NCBI RefSeq assembly: GCF_030272615.1
Contig: NC_081407.1
Span: 150,289,744 to 150,353,743 of the forward strand
Source: Cryptomeria japonica
Lineage: Eukaryota; Streptophyta; Pinopsida; Cupressales; Cupressaceae
Direction: 5' to 3'
Length of the DNA: 64,000 nucleotides
Shown here: piece after piece, positions 46,028 to 57,790 of the stretch
How positions within the stretch are numbered: position 1 is the stretch's first letter
Layout of the letters: every line of letters starts with the position of its first letter
Program-made: the position numbers and the translations under genes
Notes under the pieces: generated by a model
Told to the model about the DNA's origin: nothing
Databases searched by the model: none
What the model saw: the letters and a program-made list of their open reading frames with translations, nothing else

Positions 46028-46140
46028 TCAGATATCCGATAATATCGGATATCTGATATTATCGGATATCCGATTTGTGATGTCACCATTGTGATGTCAC
46101 TAGTGTGATGTCATACTTTTCAAATCGGATATCCGATTTT
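46028..46140. repeat. Left palindrome cluster (gatatccgat and gtgatgtcac motifs)
   Basis: Within 115 bp there are three to four ATCGGATATCCGAT-type palindromes, complete or off by one base, and three copies of gtgatgtca, two of them extended to the palindrome gtgatgtcac. Just outside lies ggtttggtaataccaaacc, another palindrome. They may be protein-binding or cruciform-forming sites near the terminus of the foldback element. Confidence 0.8.
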
Positions 46141-46349
46141 ATCAACATAAAAAATATAGTTTAGTAAAATGGCCATAACTTTTGCGTTTCTTATCGAAAT
46201 TTTGATTTTTTACAGGCGTTGGAAAGGTAATTCATAGACCTATCAAATGGATGAGGTAGTTTGATTATTTTATAGACCAAAAATTAATTATAATCATTTA
46301 AAGTTAGTCCTTCAATTTTAAAACTTTAAATACTCACAAATTTTGCATA

Positions 46350-47520
46350 CAAAGTGTCATTTTTTTTCCTATCACCTCCTTTATCTATCACTTGTCTATC
46401 TATACTTATTTAATATATTTTATATATCTCTTTGTTCTCTACTTATGTCACTTGTTTTCTCATTCCATGTAGATAAATAAATTCCCAAGTTACATGCATC
46501 TCTGCATATATCTCCATCTTTCTATTCATATCTCTTCCTCTCCCACTCCATCATTGTCACTCCTTATTTCTATATTTCTCTCTAATAATATCTCTTCTCT
46601 CTATTTATCTCCCTCCTTTACCTTATCCTACCTATACTTATATATTACTTGTCTCTATCACCTCCTTTCTCTCCCTATCTTGTCCCCTCTCTCTATATAT
46701 ATATCCCTATAGATCTATCTTCAAGTATATTTATATTTCATTATCTCTAAATCTCACTTATTCACTCCATCTCTCCCTCCATTTATCTTACTCTCTCTAT
46801 CATGTTCTATCCATATCTATCTCTATCTCCATATTCACATCTCCATCTCTTTCCCTATCAATATCTCTTTTATATGTTCCTCTATCTTTATATATATTCA
46901 TCTATACATGATTAATCTACTTCTTTGTCTCTTCCTTTATCGCCCTCTTGAAGTATCTTTCCCTTTCTCTACTTTTATCTCTTTATTTACCCTATCTTTA
47001 TATATCTTTTGCTCTCTCCCCACATCCTTCTCTATAGTGCCTTTATATATCTCTATATCTTCCTTTTTCTCTCTCTCCCTCTCTATCTATCCCTATCTAT
47101 AATCTCTATCTCTCTTTCTCACTCTCTTGCACTATCTATATATCTCTATCTATTGATACTATCTATCGATATTTCTCTTCCTTTATATCTCTCTATCTCT
47201 TCCTTTTTTTATCTCTCTCTTTACCCCTCTCTGTCCATTTTTCTCCATCTCTTCATATATTTATCTTTGTCTTTACCTCTCTCTTTCTCTATATCTATTC
47301 ACCTCCCTCTCCCTTAATCTTCATCTTTTATCTCTATCTTCCTCTCTCCTTTTCAATATCTAGATATGTCTACCTCTTTCTATCCATCCTTGTCCTTTAG
47401 TTTTTCTCCCTCTCACTTCATACTCCTTAATATCTATATCTCTATTTATGTCCTTGTCCTTTAGTTCTTTTCCCTCTCTTTAGTTCTTCATCTCTCTTCA
47501 CCTTTATATCTCTCCTTATT
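46350..47520 (+). repeat. Pyrimidine-rich low-complexity tract
   Basis: About 1.2 kb of tctatctc, tctctctat and similar words on the plus strand, without a fixed period. Open frames on either strand have only a few amino acids (Ser, Leu, Tyr, Ile) and are not genes. Confidence 0.85.
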
Positions 47521-47529
47521 TGAAAATTA

Positions 47530-50500
47530 GTATATATGGTCTCCTAAGGGGTTATATCATGTCCTAACGGGTCATAGAACATCATATGATCCCTTAGGAC
47601 ACAATATGACCCCTAATGACACCATATGGTCTCCTAAGGGGTCATATGGTGTCATAAGGGATCATAAAACACCATATGACCCCTTAAGACACAATAAGAC
47701 CCCTAATGACACCATATGGTGTCCTAAGGGGTCATAAGACACCAAATGACCCCTTAAGACACAATAAGACCCCTAATGACACCATATGGTGTCCTAAGGG
47801 GTCATAAGACACCAAATGACCCCTTAGGACCCCATACAACCCCTAATGACACAATGTGGCATCCTAAAGGGTCATATTGTGTCCTAAGGGGTCATAGGAC
47901 ACCATATGACCCCTTAGGACACCATATGACCCATAGCACCATATAGTGTCCCAAGGGGTCATATGGTGTCTTAAGGGGTCAAAGAATGTCATATGACCAA
48001 TTAGGACATAATATGACCCATGACAACACCTAAGGGGTCATATAGTGTCATAAGGGGTCATAGGACACCATATGACCCCTTATAACACCATACGATCCCT
48101 TACGACACTATATGGTGTCCTAAGAGGTCATATAACACCATATGACCCCTTATAACACAAGAAGACCCATAACGACACGATATGGTGTCCTTAGGGGTCA
48201 TATGGTGTCAAGAGACACCATATGACCACTTAGGACACAATATGACCCCTAACGATACCTAAGGTGTCATATGGTGTCCTAAGGGGTTATATGATGTCCT
48301 AGGAACCTTTAGGACATAATATGACCCCTTAGCACACCATACAACCCCTAATGACACCATATGGTGTCCTAAGGGATCGTAGGACACCATATGACCTATT
48401 ATGACACAATATGACCCCTACCAACCTAAGGGGTCATAGGACACCATATGACCCATAACGACACTATATGGTGTCTTAAGGGGTCATATTGTGTCCTAAG
48501 GGTTCATAGGAGACCATGTGACCTGTAACAACACAAAATGACATCTAACGATACCTAAGGGGTCATATGGTGTTCTAAGGGGTCATAGGACACCATATGA
48601 CCCCTTAGCACACCATACAACCCCTAATGACACCATATGACCCCTTCGGACACCATACGATGCATATTGATACTATATGGTGTCCTAAGGGGTCATAAGA
48701 CACCATATGACCCCTTAGCAGACCATATGACCCATACCAACATAATATGGTGTCCTAGAGGGTCATAGAACACCATACGACCCCTTAGAACACCATACGA
48801 CCCATAATGATGCCATCTAGTGTCTGAAGGGGTCATAAGACACAATATTACCCCTTAGGACATAATATGACCCCTAATGACGTCATATAGTGTCCCAATG
48901 GGTCATAAGACACCATATGACCCCTTAGGACACCATATGACATCATACCACCCTTTACGACACCATATGGTGTCCTAAGGGGTCATATGGTATCCTAAGG
49001 GGTCATATAACACCATATGACCCCTTAGAACACAAGAAGATCCATAACGACATGATATGGTGTCCTAAGGGGTCATATGGTGTCATAAGACACTGTACGA
49101 CCCCTTAGGAAACAATATGACCTCTAACGATACCTAAGGGGTCATATGGTGTCCTAAGGGGTTATATGATGTCCTAGGAACCTTTAGTACACAATATGAC
49201 CCCTTAGCATACCATACAACCCCTAATGACACCATATGGTGTCTTAAGGGGTCTTCGGGCACCATATAACCCGTTAGGACACAATATGACCCCTAACAAC
49301 ACCTAAGGGGTCATATCATATCCTAAGGGGTCATATAACACAATATGACCCCTTATAACACAAGAAGACTCATAACAACATGATATGGTGTCCTAAGAGG
49401 TCATATGGTGTCAGGAGACACCATATGACCCCTTAGGACACAACATGACCCCTAACGATACCAAAGGGGTCATATGTTGTCCTAAGGGGTTATATGATGT
49501 TCTAGGAACCTTTAGGACACAATATGACCCCTTAGCACACCATACAATCCCAAACGACACCATATGGTGTCCTAAGGGGTCGTAGGACACTATATGACCT
49601 GTTAGGACACAATATGACCCCTAACAACACCTAAGGGGTCATATTGTGTCCTAAGGGGTCATAGGACATCATATGACCCCTAATGACACAAAATGACACC
49701 TAACGATACCTAAGGGGTCATATGGTGTTATAAACGGTCATAGGACACCATATGACCCCTTAGCACACCATACCACCCTTAATGACACCATATGGTGTCC
49801 TAAGGGGTCATAGGACACCATATGACCCCTTAGGAGACCATATGACCCATAATAACATAAAATTGGTGTCCTAAGGGGTCATAGAACACCATATGACCCC
49901 TTAGAAGACCATACGACACATAACGACACCATGTGGTGTCCTAAGGGGTCATAAGACACAATATGACCCCTTAGGATATAATATGACCACTAACGACATC
50001 ATATAGTGTCCTAAGGGGTCATAGGATACCGTATGACCCCTTAGGACACAATATGACCCCTTAGGACATAAAATAACCCTAATGACACTTAAGGGTCATA
50101 GGACACCATACGAAACATAACAACACTAAATGGTATCCTAAGGGGTCATATGGTATCCTAAGGTGTCATAGGACACCATACGACCCATAGCACCATATTG
50201 TCTCCAAGCATATGGTGTCCTAAGGGGTCATATGACACCATATGACCCATTAGGACACAATAAGACCCCTGATGACACCTAATGGGTCATATATTGTTGT
50301 AAGGGCTCATAGGACACCATATGACCCCTTAGGACACCATACAACTCCTTGCGATACCATATGGTGTCCCAAGGTATCATATGGTATCCTAAGGGGTCAT
50401 ATAATGTCCTAAGGGGTCATATGGTGTCCTAAGGGGTTTTAGGACACCATATGACCCCTTAGGACACCATAAGACCTATAAAGACACCATATGATGTCCT

Positions 50501-50940
50501 AAGGGGTCATATGGTGCCCTAAAGGGTCATGGGAAACCATATGACCTCTTAGGACATAGTATGAGCCCTAACAAAACCTAATGGATCATATGGTGTCTAA
50601 GGGGTCATACGATGTCTTGTGACCCCTTAGGACACAATATGACCCCTTAGCACACCATACAACCCCCAACGACACCATATGATCCGTTCAGACACAATAT
50701 GACCCCTAACAATACCTAAGGGGTCATATGGTGTCCTAAGGGGTCATAGGATACCATATGACCCCTTAACACACCATACGACTTGTAATGACACCATATG
50801 GTGTCCTAAAAGCTCATAGAACACCATATGACCCCTTAGGACACCATAAGACTTATAAAAACATCATATGGTGTCATAAGGTGTCATATGGTGTCCTAAA
50901 GGTTCATGAGACACCATATGACCCTTTAGGACACCATATT
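47530..50940. repeat. 3.4-kb satellite of a ~20-bp monomer in alternating orientation
   Basis: The monomer CACCATATGACCCCTTAGGA and its complement TCCTAAGGGGTCATATGGTG alternate throughout, with variants such as acaatatgacccctaatgac. Because CATATG is itself a palindrome, neighbouring monomers form perfect inverted repeats of 30 bp and more. Higher-order units exist: the rare junction taggaaccttt recurs at 48300, 49175 and 49503 in matching contexts of about 300 bp, each beginning with an aagaaga-ccataac segment. No gene lies here; open frames are sparse and short. Confidence 0.9.
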
Positions 50941-51335
50941 CTCTCTCACATTATTTCTTTTCCTCAATTACCCTCGATCACCTCTCTCCTCCTATGGGTT
51001 TATAGATACTTCCCTCTCCCCCTCTACCCACCCCCTAATTACTCTCTATGTCTCTCTTCACCTCTGTCCCCATCTCTCTTCTCTCTTTGTTGATAATTTC
51101 CCCTCTCCTCCTCTCCTTCTACCCCCTAATAATCTCAAACTCTCCCTCTCATTCTCTCTTCACCCCAATCACCCCCTCCTTCTCTCTCTTCACCTTCCAC
51201 CTAATTACCTATAGCTCTCTCTCTCTCACACTCTCTCTTCCCCCCAATTAATCTCTCCTTCTCACCTCTCTCCCCCTCTCCTTTTTTTGATACTTCCCTA
51301 CGCCTCTCCTTCTCCCCTCTGAATTTTGTTGCTAG
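50941..51335 (+). repeat. Second pyrimidine-rich tract
   Basis: ctctcttcacc, ccccctaattac and similar words recur on the plus strand. This strand asymmetry matches the left tract rather than its inversion. Confidence 0.75.
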
Positions 51336-51590
51336 AGATGAGAATGAAATGTAGAGAGACTAGTCTAGATCTTAGAGAAGAGAGAGTGACATAGAGGAGG
51401 AAATTAAGAAGAGGTAGAAATATAAGCACCTTGTAGAACTTGAGAGATTTAATGAGTTATTCATTGATAGTTAGAGATACAGGTCTAGAGAGAGATGTAT
51501 AAATATGGACAAAAGAGAGGGAGGAAGAAACAAATAGGTGGTGTGATAGGTTTAGGAGAGAGAGGTGGAGAAAGGAACAAACATAGATAA
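51336..51590 (+). repeat. Purine-rich tract before the right inverted arm
   Basis: Rich in gagagag, agagatag and gaggaag on the plus strand, the inverted counterpart of the left pyrimidine tract. It leads into the right arm of the foldback element. Confidence 0.7.
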
Positions 51591-51917
51591 CATGGTTTAT
51601 CAAAATTTATTGAACTCAATAAAATTCATAAATTTTCTATTATTAATTAATTACTTATTTAGTTTATTTTGAGATGATTGTTACAAAAATTCATGCAATA
51701 GAGAAATCATATGAAAAAGTCATGAGTTTTTTATGTTTTAAAAATGAAGGATGAATTTAAATGAATTATAATTATATTTTAAAACAATTAATTGAAAATA
51801 TACCTATTCCATATCATAGATCTCTTAATTACCTTTCCAACACCTATAAAAAATCAAAATTCCGATATAAAACGCAAAAGTTATGCCCAATTTACTAAAA
51901 TATTTTTTTTTATTTTT

Positions 51918-52012
51918 TCAAAAATCGGATATCCGATTTTATCCAATAAAATCCGATATCCGATTTTATCCAATAAAATCCGATATCCGATTTTATCCGA
52001 TATCTGGTTTTA
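51918..52012. repeat. Right palindrome cluster of the foldback element
   Basis: An aaaatcggatatccgatttt palindrome (51921-51940) is followed by two 27-bp tandem units containing atccaataaaatccgatatc and then ccgatatctgg. It is the inverted counterpart of the cluster at 46028-46140 but has its own short tandem expansion. Confidence 0.85.
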
Positions 52013-52090
52013 AACATAAATTTTTCCCTCCATATTTTGGTTCGGGTTTGCTTTGGGATTTGGCTTGGAAGTGACAAGCCTGGAAAGTCA

Positions 52091-52949
52091 ACTGAAAAAA
52101 CGTGTTTTTTAGTATTCCTTGATTTTCCAGACTTTACACTGGTGGCTGACGACTTTTTTTATAGCCAAAATTTATAAAATGAAAAGGGTTTTTTAAGGAC
52201 GTTCTCAGCTTTCCAACAATATAAGGCTTGTCTTATTTCGACTTTAATAACTAATTATTATTTATTTTCTAATTAAATTCTGACAAAAGTCCTGATTGAT
52301 AGACTGATTGAAAAATACTCATAACTTTCAAACCGCATAACATTTTTTGAATTTGAAACATGCGTCACATCCTATGCTTCGTCTACTATAGGGAAAAATT
52401 TAAAAAAATTGAATTTCATAAGGTTTTGACCAAGTTAAGGTGGTCAGATGTAGGAGTTTCTGAATTTCTAAAAAGTTGTAGTAAAAAATTCATAAATAAT
52501 TATTTACTTTATAAAAAATTATAAAAAAATATGTGTCACATCCGGACATGAGTCTAATACTTATATTATAAATCTTATAAAAAAATATTATGATTTGATT
52601 GTGATTAGGGTGGTCAGACATACACCTACTTCTTATCTTTTTCCTGAAATTTTTGTACCACTGCATTGAAATTTGAAATTTTCATCAAATAGAATTTTTT
52701 TTTTTCAAAAAACAACTAGTAGCTTAGAAACTGCATTCAATTTCCTATAGATTCTCTTCTTACATATTTTCAAAATAATGTTCATAACTTATTCAATTTT
52801 TCATGTCAAGTTGCAAAACTCTGATTTTTTGAAATTTCATTGCCACTTAAGGGCCTGTTTTGGCACACCATGATCTTGCACATACCTCCTTGTATTTTAC
52901 TTCTATTTTTCAATTATCCTTTGGATCCTACCTTGAGTCATGTGCATCA

Positions 52950-52953
<4 letters not shown>
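52091..52953. other. AT-rich non-coding, no gene seen
   Basis: No frame or element boundary recognised. Imperfect repeats such as ggtggtcaga occur twice (52439, 52610), which suggests a decayed element of unknown type. Confidence 0.45.

Positions 52954-53044
<91 letters not shown>
52954..53044 (+). repeat. (CT)n microsatellite, about 45 units
   Basis: An uninterrupted CT dinucleotide run of about 88 bp, with one phase break at its right end. The Ser-Leu open frames over it are artefacts. Confidence 0.97.
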
Positions 53045-53047
<3 letters not shown>

Positions 53048-56000
53048 CCAATCATTTTCTTATACCTTCATAGATTTTCAGCTTTCTATTGTTCTACTTC
53101 ATGAGATTTATATCATCCTAATGATTAATTATAGAGTGTGATCTAGAACGTTGATGCAAACACACACACACAATCTAATCCAAAAGCAACAACAAGAACT
53201 ATTATGGATTGTGGAAAACTAATATTTTTAAGACGGTTTTTATTGGCATAGGAGATGGAGAGGTGGGTTATTTTGATTAGACAATGATTGTAGGAGGCCT
53301 GGGGCTGAAAAAATAAATGTGCAAACACTAACATGATTAAATGTAGATTCACTATGCGAGATTGAGTCTTCGTGGGAGTGAGATATCATAAGAGTCATAT
53401 CTGATAAAAAAAAGGTTTGTAGGGATATTCAATATCTTGGAGAGATTTGGCTCCATAGATTATCATTTATCCTTGGCACCTAGCCTTTTGTGGTTCCATA
53501 ATGTGTTTCATGTATATTTATGTTGAGGTGATACATCTATGATAATTTTTTATGTTTTGGATTAGACTGCATTATAGGTGTAGGAGGGAGGATAATTTGC
53601 ATGAAATCCAATCTACATATTGGGACATCGAACATTGACACTCTATGATCCAACTTGGACTAGGTTAGGGCCTAGTGGGATAGATATGATGAGATATTTT
53701 CTACTTGGGAAGATACTTCCCTTTTGAGGGTACTATACCTACACTTTTTTTAGGACTCCTAGGAAGAATTCCAACCCTAAGGGGTAGGATGTGAGGCCCC
53801 TCCTTTAGCTACTTTTAATTTTATGCTACTTTGATACTTTTGTGTCATTGACATATGTGAGAATTTATGGTAATTCATTTGGTTCTTGAGATAGATCTTA
53901 ACATTATGCTACATCTTTCATTATGTTGGTTTTACTCTTGATATTTTGATGGTTGTGGTTTATCTATCCTATGGCTATAATGATATTTGTGTCAAAAGTT
54001 AATTTAGATCATATTAAATTCTTGATAAACCCTAGTAAATGTATGATGACTTATGATTATGAGTTGATTGTGAAAATTTATTATGATGTGAATTATGAGC
54101 TTGAGAACTTTTTAAATAAAGATATGTTAAATGATGCTATATGTTATGATTTTAAATTGAGATACATTAGAATGAATTGTGATTAATTTTTCATAATAGT
54201 GTTGGATTATCCTATTTCATTGTATGCTATGTACATTAGTTAAAGTTTAATAGAATTTAATTTCCAACGCTTTAGCTATATATATGAGTTATCCTATATG
54301 CACTAACATTTTATAATGAGTGTGCAAGTAGTATGCTAATAGGCGATTCAGGGGTGTATGACAACTAACTCATATGAAGGAGTTACAGTAAATTGTTGTG
54401 TGTAAATTATATATATGATGTTTAATAATGTGAGTCATTTGTGAGCATGTACGTTGTGAGAGAAATATTAAAGTTTTTAAGTTTTTATCAACAAAAAAAA
54501 TTGACTAATTAAGGAAGGAGAGGGCCTTGATCCCAAATACAAAACAACAATTCAAAGCATTAATCAACAGAAATAGCAGACAACCTAGAAATAGTCAAAA
54601 GTTGCTAATCTACCAATAAGCACAAACACAACATCTTTGAATCGATCAAAAATACTAACATAGTCTAACCAGTGATTACCTAACAAGTCTAGAACCATAC
54701 TAACAAAATAATTATCCTTGTTTTGTGAGATTTTGTGGTCAAGAAAACAACCCTTTTTATAATAAATTTATTCTGAAGTTATATATTAATGGCTTAGGTG
54801 TATTTTTAAGCATTCAAAGAGTAAAAATATTAATTTTTATTACTCTAAAAGGTCACTTAAATCTAAAAGTGACAATATTTGGAGTTGGTTGAGATGGATA
54901 AGAGGCCATCCCAACTCGTCCTCCAAATGTTTTGAGAAGAATAAGATTTTATTTGGAAGAATAAGTGTATCCATGCCACTTGGAAGTTTTCCAATGAAGA
55001 AAATTAACAAGTGGGAGGTGTAGGAAGTGGTAAAGTACCAATTATGCTTTTGTTTTGGGTTTTGATAGACAAGATGAGGAAATGCAACTTGTCATTTCCA
55101 CACATATTGATGTAAGAACAATTATAAATATAGTCTAAAAAATCTGTCTTTTTGTGTCTATCATCAAATGCATTGTTATCCCATTAATAAATGTCAAGCC
55201 TTGGAATGTAAAATACAACAAATTATTAAATTTGGTATCATTAAAATGACAAGTGACAATGAGTTGCACATTTATCCTGTCCCACCCAAAAAACACTTTG
55301 TTCTATTATGTTGCTCCTCACTATGTGACATTAGTAGCAATATATGGGGCCTCATTGTCATTCATGGTGGTACAATCTCAAGTGCAACCCTTCTTTTTCT
55401 AGGGTCAGAAACATAATAGTCATTAATGTGGTTGTCATTTATTATAAACTAAGGGGCATGGACAACTTGTTTAGAGGTGTGCATCTTTGTTTGAAGATCT
55501 CCTTCCTTTGAAAAAATAGGTATCCTTAAACAAGGATCATCCCCTCTCTTAGCCTCTTTGATAGCTATGTATTCATGATGAGGATCTCTTTACTCTTGTT
55601 ACAAGATTTTCCTTTATAATGATCTCTTCCTTGCTTGAAGATTTGCATATTCTATAAAGATCTTCTTCCTAGCTTGGAGCACGTGCATTTTTGAAAAGGA
55701 TATCACCTTGGTGTTGAAGGTGTTTATCCTTGATATGGATCTCTATCTTCCTTAAGATATCAACATAGTAACATGTTGACATCTTAAGGGGTGACATATG
55801 AGGCCTCCTTGTTTCTTCTTTTGTTCATTGATGTAACCTTGGAGCAATGGTGTTGCGTTATATAACACCCCTAAGGCATGGTTATAAATCCATCTCTAGC
55901 AACTCGCATGGAATATAACCTTTGTTTTGGTCATCTAGTATTTGAATTACTAGTTTGATCCTTAAAGTATTGATGATCTATGGGTCATCTAGCATAATGC

Positions 56001-57790
56001 AACTTGCTAGCCAATGACATCCATATGACTCATCTCGATCATATCTAGCATAACACAACCTTCTAGCTTGATCCTGTGATAAACATGTGTTGGCTGAAAA
56101 ATAGTATACAAACATCGGTCCAAAGATACTTAATATTTAACCAGAAAGAAGGGTCCAAAATAGGAGCTTGGAAAGATAGAATGTACTATAGGTATATTAT
56201 CTAAGGGTCACGTCCCCTATTGTAGCTATAAGTAGTTAGTAAGATTTATTCACTAGAATAGATGATAGAAGATAGATTGGTTGGTGAAATATAATGTATA
56301 AAGGAGAATATATGATATGAGGATATATAAGGAATGTAATGAATAAAAATTGATATTTAAATAAAAAATATTATAAATTTTGATCTATTATGTGTATATG
56401 GTATTTTTTTTTATTTACAACTTGTATAGGATCCAGAATACCTTTCCTTGTTGCCCCAATAGGACTAAGTCTTGGCTAGGTAGAAGAATACAACATCAAA
56501 GATCCTTTGGGTACAAAAAATTGGTCTATTTTTCAATAACATTGGTTTTATTGTCAGGACCTTGGTTAGTTTTTGTTGATATTTTTTGGGAAAAATTTTA
56601 AATTCTATAACTATTATTCAATCAAGAATGTTCAAATAGTAGATATGATTAATCAAATTTCCATCTTCTTGAAGTGTACCCTATGAGAGGGGGTTAGGCA
56701 CCAAGGGGATGGGAAATGGAAAGGGGAAAAAGGTTTAGAAAGACCTATGAAGGATGTGAGGTCATTAATAAAACTATCGAATAACCATCATGGGACACAA
56801 TATAAGAGTAATGAATCTAAAATCTTAAACACCTATGGCCAAAGAAAACAAGAGGAATTTAGGAGAGATTAAGGAGCAAATTGATTTAGAAAGGAGAGAA
56901 AGAATATCCAATTCTAACAAAGAGGAAAGAAGACAAAGAAAAATGATGGAAAGAGAGGAAAGACATAGAAGAATAACAAAGATGACGATAAAGTCAAGGT
57001 TAGAGCATGTCATTGGGGGTGTTGTTGAGCACGTCGATGTGGGTGTCATTGTGAAGAGAAGAAAATATAATATAAAGAAAAAGGAGATGACACCAAAAAA
57101 TCTGAGTTTATTACTAAAAGGAACTGGAAGGTTGTCAAGTAGTTTTTAAAAGATGATGCAAAATCAATAATCCAAAAGCTTTCCATTAGATAAAAGTTGT
57201 AGCATGGAGGTTTTTACTCTGTCAGAACCTTCTATAAACCCTAAACCTAATCCAAAGCTAAATAATATAACAATTAAACTAGATGATAGGTTTAAGGAGT
57301 TCCTAAAACTTTCAGATAAATCCCCATCTATCAATGATGCATATTTGAACAATATAATTAACGCAAGTATATGTTAGAAGAGTAAAATAAGAAATAAGAA
57401 GTTAGTCAAGAATTGGGCTTAGAGGTATGACCATTAACGAATCAAATGTAATTTACTAAAAATAGGGCAAAAGGGTGTTATGAGGAGTCACAACCCCTAA
57501 ACCAAGACCCATTCCCATTAAGATATAAAAGTAGGAGAGTTGTTGTAGAAATATCACCAAATCAAACTAAAGACAAGAGAGAAGAGAAGTAAGAGTAGGC
57601 AAAAGAAAGTAAATAATAGGACACCCCTTGGAGCAAAATATTCCAGGAAGAATACTTTAACATGAAACTTGAGAGAGACCTTAAGGGAAAAGAGACAAAG
57701 TCTTGGAATATAGTATCAAGAAGGAGATAAAACAAGAAACACCAAAACTGGCCAAATAACCACTATTCAAACCTATGACAATGCCAAATT
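53045..57790. other. Long non-coding stretch, decayed repeats, no gene
   Basis: Nothing here reads as a real protein. At 53130-53180 there is a lone copy of the bHLH-intron repeat (gtgatctagaacgttgat, acacacaatctaatcc). Between about 55490 and 55760 a loose 55-65 bp unit with ggatctc/agatcttctt and ccttgcttgaag recurs. The charged frame at 56835-57149 lies upstream of the gypsy relic and could be its 5' part, but no motif was found. Confidence 0.45.

Larger units (their letters stand above)
45950..52090. mobile_element. Foldback-type element, about 6.1 kb, with palindrome-rich inverted arms
   Basis: Left arm 45950-46345 and right arm 51700-52090 are inverted copies. For example, cataacttttgcgttt (46174-46189) is the complement of aacgcaaaagttatg (51871-51885), and gttggaaaggtaatt (46218-46232) of aattacctttccaac (51827-51841). 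Both pairs share one axis of symmetry. Both arms carry repeated ATCGGATATCCGAT palindromes. Inside are, in order, a 1.2-kb pyrimidine-rich tract, a 3.4-kb two-orientation satellite, a second pyrimidine-rich tract and a purine-rich tract. There is no transposase; all open frames are low-complexity. The outer borders and TSD could not be fixed because similarity fades near 45930 and 52130. Foldback transposons have this plan, but a large segmental inversion around a satellite cannot be excluded. Confidence 0.65.

Noticed and set aside
46494-47317. Several open frames of 60-100 codons
   Set aside because: They translate simple pyrimidine-rich DNA into Ser/Leu/Tyr/Ile repeats.
52840-53141. Open frames of 77 and 93 codons
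   Set aside because: The core is a (CT)n microsatellite giving Ser-Leu repeats.
56835-57149. 104-codon Lys/Glu/Arg-rich frame
   Set aside because: It resembles a coiled-coil by composition only; it is more likely 5' retroelement relic than a host gene.
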